DNA from: Enterococcus diestrammenae
GTDB taxonomy: Bacteria; Bacillota; Bacilli; Lactobacillales; Enterococcaceae
Direction: 5' to 3'
DNA: 64,000 nt
Assembly: GCF_009933255.1 (NCBI RefSeq)
Contig: NZ_MAEI01000054.1
Location: forward strand, 186,001 to 250,000
Shown here: positions 7,402-15,952 of the stretch, one piece after another
Layout of the letters: each line of letters begins with the position of its first letter
Numbering within the stretch: the first letter of the stretch is position 1
Program-made: the position numbers and the translations under genes
The notes under the pieces: generated by a model
The model's database searches: none
Told to the model about the DNA's origin: nothing
Seen by the model: only the letters and a program-made list of their open reading frames with translations

Positions 7402-8115
7402 TTAATTTAAAATCCGGACTTTTAAAATTTCCGGGCTATCTGAAAGGTCCAGCATCAGTTGGTGTTCATCCAAGTCTCGCGGTAGGGTCATGGTGTAAAT
7501 CACAGAATAGGTGCGGAAAGCTTCATCGGCCACCCGCTTGACTTCTAAATCCATATTGTCGATGGTAATGCCTTTCGTCTTTAGCGTAGTCATTATAAAG
7601 GGGTGGGATTTGTCCCAATGCTCAAATTCTAAAAGCAAACGACGAGTACGTGGGGCGGGAACGACAAAGGCAACGAAGGTCAAAGCCCCTAAGATTACAA
7701 TAAAACCAATCAGTGTAATTTGATAAAAGCCCATGCCAGCAGCTAGACCGAGAGCGGCGATGGACCAGATGGAAGCCGCGGTGGTTAACCCGGTGACGGA
7801 TTGTTTGTTCATCACGATGGTCCCTGCTCCAAGAAAACCAATCCCGCTGACCACTTGGGCGATTAGACGAGCTTCATCGGTCCCTACCACCCCCACCATT
7901 TTCGGATGCGCTATGGCAAACTCGATGGAATTCCAAGAGATTTCCTGTTGGATCAAAGCAATCAAAGTCGCTCCGACACAGACGAGAATATGGGTTTTCA
8001 TACCAGCAGGACGGCTTTTGTATTCTCGTTCGTAACCGATGGCGCCCCCCATGATGATGGCCAGAGCTAAACGAAATAAAATTTCTAACATACTCAAGTG
8101 AAATTCAGCTACCAT
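7402..8115 (-). CDS. MgtC/SapB family membrane protein
   Basis: The protein has about five N-terminal membrane segments with the MgtC signature: LAIIMGGAIGYEREYKSRPAGMKTHILVCVGATLIAL and GIGFLGAGTIV, then TGLTTAASIWSIAALGLAAGMG. A cytosolic C-terminal domain of about 75 residues follows, resembling the ACT-like tail of longer MgtC relatives. MgtC proteins are linked to growth in low magnesium and to control of membrane potential; the transported ligand, if any, is unknown. ATG 8115 is chosen because GGGGTGA lies five bases upstream; a GTG nine bases further out is possible. No magnesium riboswitch is visible upstream. Confidence 0.88.
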   Translation of the reverse strand: MVAEFHLSMLEILFRLALAIIMGGAIGYEREYKSRPAGMKTHILVCVGATLIALIQQEISWNSIEFAIAHPKMVGVVGTDEARLIAQVVSGIGFLGAGTIVMNKQSVTGLTTAASIWSIAALGLAAGMGFYQITLIGFIVILGALTFVAFVVPAPRTRRLLLEFEHWDKSHPFIMTTLKTKGITIDNMDLEVKRVADEAFRTYSVIYTMTLPRDLDEHQLMLDLSDSPEILKVRILN

Positions 8116-8190
8116 CTTCTTCACCCCTTCACTTCCATCTTAGCAAATTCTTTCCCGTTACGAAAGCTAGAGGTTAGGCAGGCTAGCTGA

Positions 8191-8625
8191 TTAGTGGCGG
8201 TCGTGATCATGGGAAGATTTCGCCAGAGGGAGTTTTTCCGTCAAGAACAGTTCCCAAATAGAGAAAACCAAAGCGGTGCCAAACGCTGCTGGTAAGGTGA
8301 TGGTCACGCGTTGGGTAAAGCCAGCTACCAAAAACATCAACAAGACGTTTAAAGAGCTATCCAATAGCACATACAATACTTGATCTTTCACCACTTTCGA
8401 ACGGGCCAAATGGTACTCCAAAAAGCCGGTGACGGGAGTGAAAAAGACACCTAATAAAATCACGAGAAACATAAAGCCAATCAAACTACCGTGGGTGGCA
8501 TAGCGGGCCCCTAGCAGATTTAAGATACTGGCCCCTAAAACAGATAAGATAAACGCCGTCATCAGGCTACCAAACATGGCTGTCAGCAGCATTTTCGGCG
8601 GAACTTTTTTTGGTTTGCGAAACAT
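8191..8625 (-). CDS. Small four-helix membrane protein of unknown function
   Basis: A 144-residue protein starts at ATG 8625 after GAGGGATGAC. Four hydrophobic segments are visible: LLTAMFGSLMTAFILSVLG, LIGFMFLVILLGVFF, VLYVLLDSSLNVLLMFLVAG and ITLPAAFGTALVFSIWELF. The N-terminus is basic (FRKPKKVPPK) and the C-terminus ends in a His-rich HDHDRH. Length and topology are reminiscent of the YrvL family, but I cannot confirm this by sequence. It is separated from mgtC by 75 bases and may share its transcript. Confidence 0.7.
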   Translation of the reverse strand: MFRKPKKVPPKMLLTAMFGSLMTAFILSVLGASILNLLGARYATHGSLIGFMFLVILLGVFFTPVTGFLEYHLARSKVVKDQVLYVLLDSSLNVLLMFLVAGFTQRVTITLPAAFGTALVFSIWELFLTEKLPLAKSSHDHDRH

Positions 8626-8783
8626 CTTGTCATCCCTCAATTTTTCAAAAATTAGGTTTATTATAGCAGATGAGGCTAGATAAACAAGTCGTTGGAAAAA
8701 AAGTCGCCAAAACTCCGGAAAAATAATGGGAGTTCTGACGGCTTTTGTCATGTTCCTTATTCGATAGAAGGAACGCGGCGTCT

Positions 8784-10283
8784 TTAGATAAAACGCATCT
8801 GATCATTGTGCCGGAAATAGGCCTCCTGTAGCCAAGTGTAGAGATAGCTCGCTTCTTCGTCTTTAGTGGTGATATTCCACAAGTAAAAGGGAATCTCGGG
8901 ATAATCTTGCTTGAAAACAGCCGTTGAAGCGATTACCAAATCGTATTTATCGGCATCGGCGGGACTAAAGGCCTCGGCGTCGACAAAATAGATGGCTCGC
9001 AACAGTAGTAAAATACGATCGTGAAGAATACTATTGGGCTCCACGACGACCCCAACTTTTAGCTTAGTCCAGGTCATATGCTCCATATAATAAGGACGTA
9101 GAATATGCCCAAAACTCTTTTCGATGACTGGAAATAAGCTGCGATAGTGCAAATAAGGGGTGACCTTCTCACTGGCAAAAAAAGTCCGTACTTGTTCATC
9201 AAAAATTCGGTTGGAGCTAGAGACTTCTTCTTCTTGTACCAAAAAATAGTGGAGATTGGGAAAGGTCCCGCCGTAAACCCAAATACCGGCAGCCGCTTGG
9301 GTCATATTTAAGTGTAAGACTTGGCGTTTTTCTGATGGAATATCGCCGCTGAAATAGTACTCTTCAAAATAATGCAAAAAATCATCTGCTAAGCTTACCA
9401 ACAAGGGGACTTTTTCTTGTAACATAACTTTTCGTGCAGGAATCAAAGGTGACTTTGGATTGACGAAATTGGGACTGGTGACGGTGTTGATCAAGATACT
9501 GCCGCTTTCTTGCCACAAGATGTCTTCTGAAATCAGCGGATTGTCTTGACACAGGGTTAGATCAAACAAAGGGTTCTCCAAAAAGATGCTTCGTGCCCGT
9601 AGATTCTCTTGGTTACGATGGCCTTGTTGTAGGCGAAAGTACTGAATGATCAGCTTGAGCTTATAAATTTTGTAACTGATGTAATGGTGTTCTTCGGGGA
9701 TTTGCGCCACGAGCTTCGGCAAAAGGGCATCATCAATTTCGTAAGGTTCAAAAATCGTGGTATCCCCTTTTGTTCCCATCCAAAATAAGTAAAAGAGACA
9801 TTGCCGCAACATCAGCTCATCTTTTGTTTCCAAAGAGGCATTGGTGACGCTTAGATGGACCCCATATGTTTTTAAATATTTTTGCAGTCCCCGGAGATTT
9901 CGCGTCAGGGTGGACTGACTGACATAGTGCTTGGTCAAAAAATCTTTCAACTGTGGATCGGGTGTGGTTAACAACCAGAGTAAAAACTGAAAGGCGATGG
10001 ATTGTTTCCGCAACATAATGAAACGGAACTCCGTCAAGCTGACGGTGACTTGATCTAAAGGGAGGTTTTTCGATTGCCGAAAATGAGCCGCTTGCGTTTT
10101 ATCAATGTCTTCCATGATTTCGCTGATGCGTTCCAAAGTGTATTTTATTTTGCTATAGGAACTATCCATCAAAGTAGCTAGGTCACGAATGGGATAGTTT
10201 TTTCGGGGGAGTTTACAGAGCTTATCGTAAAGGCGGTAATACTCCAGCTGAGTTTTTGTGAACATCAAGCTTTCATAACGCAT
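8784..10283 (-). CDS. Mga-like transcriptional regulator
   Basis: The 499-residue protein resembles the Mga/AtxA class of virulence regulators. An N-terminal winged-helix (YYRLYDKLCKLPRKNYPIRDLATLMDSSYSKIKYTLERI) and a second HTH (DFLTKHYVSQSTLTRNLRGLQKYLKTYGV, around residues 113-141) precede a PRD-like middle region. The C-terminal part (KLKVGVVVEPNSILHDRILLLL, YDLVIAST) resembles a PTS EIIB fold. Such proteins activate surface-protein genes in response to carbohydrate status. ATG 10283 has AGAGGGA upstream. The divergently transcribed neighbour at 10683 encodes a secreted protein, the usual type of Mga target. Confidence 0.85.
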   Translation of the reverse strand: MRYESLMFTKTQLEYYRLYDKLCKLPRKNYPIRDLATLMDSSYSKIKYTLERISEIMEDIDKTQAAHFRQSKNLPLDQVTVSLTEFRFIMLRKQSIAFQFLLWLLTTPDPQLKDFLTKHYVSQSTLTRNLRGLQKYLKTYGVHLSVTNASLETKDELMLRQCLFYLFWMGTKGDTTIFEPYEIDDALLPKLVAQIPEEHHYISYKIYKLKLIIQYFRLQQGHRNQENLRARSIFLENPLFDLTLCQDNPLISEDILWQESGSILINTVTSPNFVNPKSPLIPARKVMLQEKVPLLVSLADDFLHYFEEYYFSGDIPSEKRQVLHLNMTQAAAGIWVYGGTFPNLHYFLVQEEEVSSSNRIFDEQVRTFFASEKVTPYLHYRSLFPVIEKSFGHILRPYYMEHMTWTKLKVGVVVEPNSILHDRILLLLRAIYFVDAEAFSPADADKYDLVIASTAVFKQDYPEIPFYLWNITTKDEEASYLYTWLQEAYFRHNDQMRFI

Positions 10284-10682
10284 CGAATCCCTCTTTTCTA
10301 AAATGTTATTTGTACTTATTATAACATGGAAAAAGATGTCTTGGTCAATGAATAAACCGGCAGTTTCATGGGCTTTTTTGAGGGTATTTAAAAAAAAGTA
10401 AAGTCATTTCCTAAAACTCTTTTTCTTTTTGTTATTTATTATAAAAAAAGTTCTTTTATTTTTTAATAGAAGAGTGATTTAAATGAAATATAGCTATTTT
10501 ATGTCAAGATAGAATGAGTTTTTCTGCGTTTTTTTGCGATTTTTTGAAAAGTTGCAAAATCAGCGAAAATTACTCCGCTGCCCCTATAATCTGAAATATA
10601 GAAATGAAAAGTTTCAGAAAAAATGGAAAAGCGCAGCCTATCAAATGTTGGCAGCGGCATCCGTTAGAAAATAGGAGAGCGT
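10284..10682. other. AT-rich divergent regulatory region
   Basis: This spacer between the Mga-like gene and the secreted sortase-like gene is AT-rich, with several A and T tracts (10385-10480). A good -10 box TATAAT lies at 10585-10590, but no acceptable -35 box is found 16-18 bases upstream, as expected for an activator-dependent promoter. No open frame of interest is present. Confidence 0.5.
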
Positions 10683-11957
10683 ATGAAAAGAAAATATCTA
10701 GTAGGATTGGTTGCATTGTTGTTAGCTGCTGCGAGCAGTGTCGGCTTGTATCAATTATATGCAGGAGCCGAAGAAAAAGTAGAAACCAGTTTTCGGCCTA
10801 ACGTGGTGATCGATGCTTCTGATTATCCGCAGTTAACGGCCCAACAGTTAGTTCAATTAAGCCAAGCAGACGAAAGCGGGACCGTTACTGCTGTCAGCTT
10901 TTCCGATGAAGCAGCGATGAGGGATTTGCAACCGGGGATTTATACCGCAAACGTAGCTATCCAGATAAGTTTCAATCAAGAAATCACGCGTACCGTCACC
11001 ATCAACGTCTGGGATAAACAAGGGCCTGACATTACCGTACCAAAGACAGTAACAGTGACCACTGGGGCTGAGTTTCCGGTAGAAAAATACTCAGTTTCAG
11101 ACGCAGTCGATGGGAAAATCGCCAGTGAAGACTTGTCAGTCACGGGTTACGATGCCAATAAATTGGGGCAACAAAGGGTGACACTGGCGGCGACAGATCA
11201 GGCGGGCAACAAAACGACTGCCCACGTATCCGTGAAGGTCCTGGCAGCTGAAGCAGATACCTCGCTAACCGCTGCTAATGAAGAGAATGACGCTAGCGAA
11301 TCTCCCGAAACTTCGGAAGCAGCAACTGCTGAATCTAATGAAACAGTCGCAAGCACAAGGGCTACAACCCCTGAAGCAACCACGACAACTAGTGAAGACG
11401 AAGCTACTACGACTGTAACAGAGGCGACAAGCACTTCCCAATCAGAAATCAAAGAAGAAGTAGAAACCGAAGCTACAACCGAAACTACAACGGAAACCGC
11501 CACCGCCGTAACGACCAATGAAGAGACTGAAACGACAGCCTCCGCTAACGAAGAAGCCTCTGTGGCAATAGAGACTTCTGTTTTGAAATTTGCAGGCGTG
11601 ACTGTTCCCTTTGGTCAAAGCAATGGTGCCAGTGCCGCCCCTGGATCGGGTGCGGGGACCTGGATGGGTTCGGGTTCGGTTTCCGATGGGGCACCGACCC
11701 ATTTTATCGGACACAATCCTGGTGATTTTGCTGGGGTTATGAGTTTAGATGTGGGATCGACTATTACAGTGGTGGATGCTAGTGGTGCTTCACGGACCTA
11801 CACGGTATATGAAGTGTTAGATGTCACAGATGAAGGCTATAACAATCGTAATTTGCAAGATGATGTCCTACCCCGAATGCTGTATGACGGGGGCGAACGC
11901 ATCAGCTTGCAAACGTGTATTTCTGATACCGTTAATCGTTGTGTACTGGCTCGTTAA
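10683..11957 (+). CDS. Secreted protein with Ig-like domain, Thr/Glu-rich linker and sortase-like C-terminus
   Basis: The protein has 424 residues. A signal peptide (MKRKYLVGLVALLLAAASS, residues 1-30) is followed by an Ig-like fold of the DUF5011/Big_3 kind (about 113-185, with VSDAVDGKI and VTLAATDQAGNKTTAHVSV). Then comes a low-complexity Thr/Glu/Ser/Ala linker (about 187-295). The last 125 residues look like a sortase barrel: THFIGHNPGDFAGV with a candidate His, SLQTC with a candidate Cys, and a C-terminal NRCVLAR supplying Arg. There is no LPXTG motif. Whether it is an active transpeptidase is unproven. ATAGGAGAG supports ATG 10683. The Mga-like neighbour probably controls it. Confidence 0.75.
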   Translation: MKRKYLVGLVALLLAAASSVGLYQLYAGAEEKVETSFRPNVVIDASDYPQLTAQQLVQLSQADESGTVTAVSFSDEAAMRDLQPGIYTANVAIQISFNQEITRTVTINVWDKQGPDITVPKTVTVTTGAEFPVEKYSVSDAVDGKIASEDLSVTGYDANKLGQQRVTLAATDQAGNKTTAHVSVKVLAAEADTSLTAANEENDASESPETSEAATAESNETVASTRATTPEATTTTSEDEATTTVTEATSTSQSEIKEEVETEATTETTTETATAVTTNEETETTASANEEASVAIETSVLKFAGVTVPFGQSNGASAAPGSGAGTWMGSGSVSDGAPTHFIGHNPGDFAGVMSLDVGSTITVVDASGASRTYTVYEVLDVTDEGYNNRNLQDDVLPRMLYDGGERISLQTCISDTVNRCVLAR

Positions 11958-11966
11958 ACAAGCAAA

Positions 11967-12380
11967 TTAATCAAAGTCGTCCCAACAAGGCTCAGGTAAC
12001 CCTTGTTGCCGGGCGGCTTTTTTAGCGCTGTAAAAGGCGAGTTTGGCAGTGATATGCCGTTGATTTTCCAAAAGCTGTTGCAATTGGGTTTCGATGGCAG
12101 CGGATTGTTGGGCCAACAAGTTCACCAAGGCTTCATAATCTTCCGTCACATCTTCGTGATAGAAAAATTCTTGAATCTGACTGATGGACATCCCCGTCTG
12201 CTTGAAACACTGAATCGCTCCCAAGCGCCCAAGATGCTTATCTTCGTACAGTCGATGTTTGCCATTGCGGCGGATATCCTTCAATAATCCAACTTCTTCG
12301 TAATAACGCAGGGTGGATGCTGGTAGACCAAAGTGCTGGCTGACTTCGCGAATGGTGTAAGTTTTGGCAATGCTTGTCAT
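11967..12380 (-). CDS. MerR family transcriptional regulator
   Basis: A 137-residue regulator with the N-terminal MerR winged helix (YTIREVSQHFGLPASTLRYYEEVGLL, then RNGKHRLYEDKHLGRLGAIQCFKQTGMSI) and a C-terminal coiled-coil dimerisation helix. There is no cysteine cluster of the metal-sensing type; two Cys are present at IQCFKQ and near the end (EPCWDDFD). The family resembles AdhR/NmlR-type regulators of reactive carbonyl or electrophile response. It is divergent from two aldo/keto reductases, whose promoter has the MerR-type 19-base spacer (12438-12468). GGGAGGT precedes ATG 12380. Confidence 0.92.
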   Translation of the reverse strand: MTSIAKTYTIREVSQHFGLPASTLRYYEEVGLLKDIRRNGKHRLYEDKHLGRLGAIQCFKQTGMSISQIQEFFYHEDVTEDYEALVNLLAQQSAAIETQLQQLLENQRHITAKLAFYSAKKAARQQGLPEPCWDDFD

Positions 12381-12437
12381 GATAGACCTCCCAAAAGTCG
12401 GATGTTTCTTTTGATAAAAAAGATTTTTCGAAACCGC

Positions 12438-12468
12438 TTTACTTAAAGTGTACTTGAAGTGCTATAGT
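12438..12468 (+). promoter_or_regulatory. MerR-type promoter and operator
   Basis: TTTACT (12438-12443) and TATAGT (12463-12468) are separated by 19 bases, the overlong spacing that MerR activators correct by DNA untwisting. The spacer holds a near palindrome, ACTTAAAGTGTACTTGAAGT (12441-12460). Confidence 0.8.
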
Positions 12469-12632
12469 ATGTAAAGAGGAAGTCGTCAAGGGCGGAAGAT
12501 AGCTTCGGCGAGGAGAAGTTTCGGCGATAATCTGTGAGTCATTTCGTGATAAAACCCCTCACGCATTGTCTCTCATCGTATCCCTCAACTTCTGACCACC
12601 GCTCTTCATCAGACTAAATAAGGAGGAAGATT

Positions 12633-13619
12633 ATGTATCTCGCAAAGGAAAATCGTTATGACCAGATGCAATACAATCGAGTAGGGAAATCTGGTCTGAA
12701 ATTGCCAGCTATTTCGCTGGGATTGTGGCACAATTTTGGCGACGTCGACAAAATGACCACTCAAAAAGAGGTGATTTTTACCGCTTTTGACAATGGCATC
12801 ACCCACTTTGACTTAGCAAATAATTACGGGCCGCCAGCCGGTTCAGCAGAAACCAACTTTGGACGGATTTTGCGTGATGATCTGAAGGCTTATCGGGACG
12901 AAATGATTATTTCCTCGAAAGCTGGTTATTATATGTGGCCAGGACCATATGGGGAGTGGGGTTCAAAGAAAAACTTGATCGCCAGCTGTGATCAGAGTTT
13001 GCAACGAATGGGTTTGGATTATGTGGATATTTTCTACCATCATCGTCCAGATCCCGAGACACCGATTGAAGAAACCGCTCATGCCTTGGATCTTCTGGTG
13101 CGTCAAGGAAAAGCGTTGTATGTGGGAGTTTCCAACTATTCCCCAGAGCAAACCGCAGCTATTAGCAAGCTTTTCAAAGAATGGCAGACGCCGTTTGTGA
13201 TTCATCAGCCGCAATACAATATGTTCAACCGTAGTATCGAAGAAGGGTTGACGGATGTCTTGGCTGAAGAGGGCTTGGGGTCGATTGTCTTTAGCCCGCT
13301 AGCACAAGGCTTGTTGACGGATCGTTATTTGGATGGGATTCCAGCTGATTCTAGGGCGCATCGTTCCGACAGTCCCTTTTTATCAGAGGATCGTGTGGAA
13401 GAAACCATCGGCAAAGTCCGTCAGTTGAACCAAGTGGCGCAAGATCGTGGCCAGACATTGGCAGAGATGGCTTTGGCGTGGAACTTGCGCTTGCCGGAAG
13501 TCTCTAGCGTGTTGATTGGCGCCTCACGGGTGAGCCAATTGCAGGACAACTTGAAAGCTTTGGATAACTTGGACTTTGCACCGGAAGAATTAGCTCGTAT
13601 CGCTGCCATTTTGAAATAG
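12633..13619 (+). CDS. Aldo/keto reductase (L-glyceraldehyde 3-phosphate reductase type)
   Basis: The 328-residue NADPH-dependent reductase is of the YghZ/Kv-beta type, enzymes that reduce toxic aldehydes such as methylglyoxal and L-glyceraldehyde 3-phosphate. Visible features are the N-terminal YNRVGKSGLKLPAISLGLW, THFDLANNYGPPAGSAE with the catalytic Asp/Tyr, SKAGYYMWPGPYGEWGSKK with the catalytic Lys, and DYVDIFYHHRPDPETPIEET with the His. The C-terminal part has the cofactor segment FSPLAQGLLTDRYL and VSSVLIGASRVSQLQDN. AAGGAGGAAG precedes ATG 12633. It heads a two-gene operon under the MerR promoter. Confidence 0.93.
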   Translation: MYLAKENRYDQMQYNRVGKSGLKLPAISLGLWHNFGDVDKMTTQKEVIFTAFDNGITHFDLANNYGPPAGSAETNFGRILRDDLKAYRDEMIISSKAGYYMWPGPYGEWGSKKNLIASCDQSLQRMGLDYVDIFYHHRPDPETPIEETAHALDLLVRQGKALYVGVSNYSPEQTAAISKLFKEWQTPFVIHQPQYNMFNRSIEEGLTDVLAEEGLGSIVFSPLAQGLLTDRYLDGIPADSRAHRSDSPFLSEDRVEETIGKVRQLNQVAQDRGQTLAEMALAWNLRLPEVSSVLIGASRVSQLQDNLKALDNLDFAPEELARIAAILK

Positions 13620-13646
13620 CAACTACGAAATTTAGGAGGCAACACC

Positions 13647-14615
13647 ATGAAATACCGTAACTTAGGAAAATGTGGCTTGAAAGTCAGCGAAATCGCAGTT
13701 GGTAGTTGGATGACAGATGTTTCTGATGAAGTCAAACAAGCAGAAGCGGCAGCGACTTTGAAGTTAGCTTATGAAAAAGGAGTCAACTTTTTTGACTGTG
13801 CCGATGCCTATAGCGGTGGGGCAGCAGAACGCTTTTTGGGCAGCGTCTTAAAAGAATTTCCACGGAAAAATCTCGTTTTGTCCAGTAAAGTTTTCTTCCC
13901 AACTGGGGATGGCCCTAACGATCGCGGATTGTCACGCAAGCATATTATGGAATCCATCGACAGTACCTTGGCGAATATGCAAACCGATTATTTGGATATG
14001 TACTTTTGCCATCGTTTTGATCCCACCACGCCTTTGGAAGAAACCTTGCAAGCTTTAAGCGATTTGGTAGATGCTGGTAAAGTTTTATATTATGGTGTCA
14101 GCGAATGGACGCCGGTGCAAGTTTTGCGGGCACAATTGATCATTCAAGAACGCGGCTTGCATCCAATGAGCGTCATCCAACCGCAATACAATATGACGGA
14201 TCGCTACATCGAACACGAAATGATGGATGTCTGCGAACAATTCGGCATGGGGATTGTACCATTTTCACCATTGGCACAAGGTTTGTTGACAGGAAAATAC
14301 CGTAAAGGACAAGCAATTCCTGCTGGCTCCCGAGCAACCTATCAAGATCAAATTCAAGCATTATTGACAGAAGAAAACTTGGATCGAGTGGAAGAACTCG
14401 TCAAAATGGCAGACTCCCTGGATACCGATTTGGCCAGCTTCTCCTTGGCATGGGCCTTGCGGGATCGACGCATTTCCAGCTTGATCACCGGCGCGACGAA
14501 AGCCAGCCAATTGGAAAACAACTTGAAAGCCTTGGAAGTGGAAATTCCCACTGAGTACTTTACGAAGATTGACGAGTTGTTTGGCTTCAAAAAATTCCAT
14601 CGACAAGTAGGGTAA
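13647..14615 (+). CDS. Aldo/keto reductase, second gene of the MerR-linked operon
   Basis: A 322-residue aldo/keto reductase with the potassium-channel beta-subunit type fold. It shows YRNLGKCGLKVSEIAVGSWM, NFFDCADAYSGGAAERFLG (Asp/Tyr), LVLSSKVFFPTGDGPNDRG (Lys), DYLDMYFCHRFDPTTPLEET (His), IQPQYNMTDRYIEHE, and SSLITGATKASQLENNLKALE. It starts 27 bases after the previous gene with AGGAGG, so the two are cotranscribed. Two different reductases under one MerR control suggest broad carbonyl detoxification; the real substrates are unknown. Confidence 0.93.
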   Translation: MKYRNLGKCGLKVSEIAVGSWMTDVSDEVKQAEAAATLKLAYEKGVNFFDCADAYSGGAAERFLGSVLKEFPRKNLVLSSKVFFPTGDGPNDRGLSRKHIMESIDSTLANMQTDYLDMYFCHRFDPTTPLEETLQALSDLVDAGKVLYYGVSEWTPVQVLRAQLIIQERGLHPMSVIQPQYNMTDRYIEHEMMDVCEQFGMGIVPFSPLAQGLLTGKYRKGQAIPAGSRATYQDQIQALLTEENLDRVEELVKMADSLDTDLASFSLAWALRDRRISSLITGATKASQLENNLKALEVEIPTEYFTKIDELFGFKKFHRQVG

Positions 14616-14625
14616 GCAATGGCAT

Positions 14626-14676
14626 AAAAAGGCTGTCTTAGGCACAAGGGGAAACTGTGCCTAAGACAGCTTTTTG
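14626..14676 (+). terminator. Terminator of the aldo/keto reductase operon
   Basis: AAAGGCTGTCTTAGGCACA pairs with TGTGCCTAAGACAGCTTTTT. Confidence 0.93.
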
Positions 14677-14700
14677 TCTGGATTAATAAAGCGAAAACAC

Positions 14701-14744
14701 AAAAAGGTTGCCCTCCTAGAAATGACGTGAGGGCAACCTTTTTG
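14701..14744 (-). terminator. Terminator of the second usp gene
   Basis: AAAAAGGTTGCCCTC pairs with GAGGGCAACCTTTTT. The symmetric A and T runs make it usable in both directions. Confidence 0.9.
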
Positions 14745-14755
14745 GTTAAGCAAAA

Positions 14756-15226
14756 TTAGTCTGCTTTTTTGACTTCTTCGTTTTCTAAATCAGTACGGAC
14801 AACTAAGACGTCACACGCTGCATTGCGAATGACATATTCAGAGACGGAGCCGATGAAGAGGCGTTCAACCGCGTTCAGCCCGGTAGCACCTAGCATGATC
14901 AAATCCACATGGTGTTCTTGTGGCAATTGTTTTGCAATGATTTGTTTGGGAGCGCCATATTCGATGACGGTGGTGATTTGGTCACAGTCTTGTTCTTTTG
15001 CGTAAGCCAAGTATTCGTCAAGGGTTTGTTTCGCCATTTCGGTAGCTTGTTCGGCTAGCATGCCGTCAAATGAAGAGACGGTTTGGAAGGCACGGGTGTC
15101 TATTACATGGGCGATAATCAGTTTCCCTTGGTTTCGTTTAGCGACGTTGACCGCTTTTTTGAAGGCCAATTCAGCTTCGTTTGAGCCGTCGACGGCCACC
15201 ATGATGGTTTTGTATTGTTGTAACAT
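14756..15226 (-). CDS. Universal stress protein, UspA family
   Basis: A 156-residue Usp with IMVAVDGSNEAELAFKKAV at the N-terminus and the nucleotide-binding motif LIMLGATGLNAVERLFIGSVSEYVIRNAACDVLVVRTD near the end. The motif keeps G-2x-G-9x-G-S, so ATP binding is likely. AAAGGAGTG lies upstream of ATG 15226; longer in-frame starts are unlikely. It is the second of three Usp genes in this window and is transcribed alone. Confidence 0.93.
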   Translation of the reverse strand: MLQQYKTIMVAVDGSNEAELAFKKAVNVAKRNQGKLIIAHVIDTRAFQTVSSFDGMLAEQATEMAKQTLDEYLAYAKEQDCDQITTVIEYGAPKQIIAKQLPQEHHVDLIMLGATGLNAVERLFIGSVSEYVIRNAACDVLVVRTDLENEEVKKAD

Positions 15227-15343
15227 GTCATTCACTCCTTTAAAGTTGTCATCCTTTTTCATCGAGTCAAAGCTGCCAAAGTACGGCAACTTTCACGCTT
15301 TACAACTTTATTGTAGACCACTTGCCGCTAAATACAAAAGATT

Positions 15344-15625
15344 TTACTTTGGCTGTTTCATTTTTCCAGAAAAGCGAATGCTGAAAGTCAAAGTGATAAG
15401 CAAGGCGATAAACAAATAAGCAAAGGCAATCAGCTTGGTTCCCCAAATTGCGACAGGAATGCCCACTAGCGCAACAATGAAATAGCCGAGGCCGAAACCG
15501 TGCAAAAATTGCCGGTGCTCAGGCGTATCGCCAATCAAAGGCAAGAATAGTCGGGGCTTTTTCAACAAACAAAAGCCTATCACAGCTAACAACAGGGCAA
15601 AGATACAAATAAAGATGGTAATCAT
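15344..15625 (-). CDS. Small three-helix membrane protein, unknown function
   Basis: A 93-residue protein starting at ATG 15625, nine bases from GGAGGAAAA. Three hydrophobic stretches (ITIFICIFALLLAVIGFCLL, FGLGYFIVALVGIPVAIWG, LIAFAYLFIALLITLTFSI) and a basic tail (RFSGKMKQPK) indicate an integral membrane protein. I do not recognise the family. It lies between a usp and an antiterminator-PTS operon, transcribed away from the latter. Confidence 0.65.
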   Translation of the reverse strand: MITIFICIFALLLAVIGFCLLKKPRLFLPLIGDTPEHRQFLHGFGLGYFIVALVGIPVAIWGTKLIAFAYLFIALLITLTFSIRFSGKMKQPK

Positions 15626-15764
15626 AGGTTTTCCTCCAAGTTTGCGGTGGTCAGTGTGCTTCTCCGCAGTCATTGACACTATTGTACCAAAGATTGCAAG
15701 ACTTGCCACTGACAGAGGTGCGTAGGTGTTCGTGGGGAAAAATAAAAAAATTTGCAAATTGGTA

Positions 15765-15793
15765 TTGACCTTTTGAAACGTTTTCTTTATACT
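15765..15793 (+). promoter_or_regulatory. Promoter of the antiterminator/PTS operon
   Basis: TTGACC (15765-15770) and TATACT (15788-15793) have the ideal 17-base spacing. GAAACGTTTTC at 15775-15785 within the spacer is a partial match to a catabolite-responsive element. Confidence 0.8.
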
Positions 15794-15815
15794 AGCGTTT
15801 GTAAATAATATTATT

Positions 15816-15904
15816 TCATGTGACTGGATCATACCAGGCGTGGAAAGACACTCTCCAAGGAAGCAGAGCATGTGGACTGGAGACGGTTTTTCTACGCCTT
15901 TTTT
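15816..15904 (+). promoter_or_regulatory. RAT-type antiterminator and leader terminator
   Basis: The leader before the BglG-type gene has the small hairpin CTGGATCATACCAG (about 15824-15837). It overlaps a terminator whose stem is AGGCGTGGAAAGAC (15836-15849) with GTTTTTCTACGCCT (15886-15899), followed by T residues. The overlap is what BglG/GlcT-type control requires: protein binding to the upstream hairpin would prevent the terminator. The RAT sequence is not the classical bgl consensus. Confidence 0.75.
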
Positions 15905-15952
15905 GTGGACTAGGCATGGCCAGTACAGGTTTTACTCTGCAGAGGTGCCAAA

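Noticed and set aside
11198..11714. Minus-strand frames opposite the Thr/Glu-rich region of the secreted protein
   Set aside because: The low-complexity linker makes the opposite strand open by chance; the products are Val/Ser-rich repeats without any recognisable domain.
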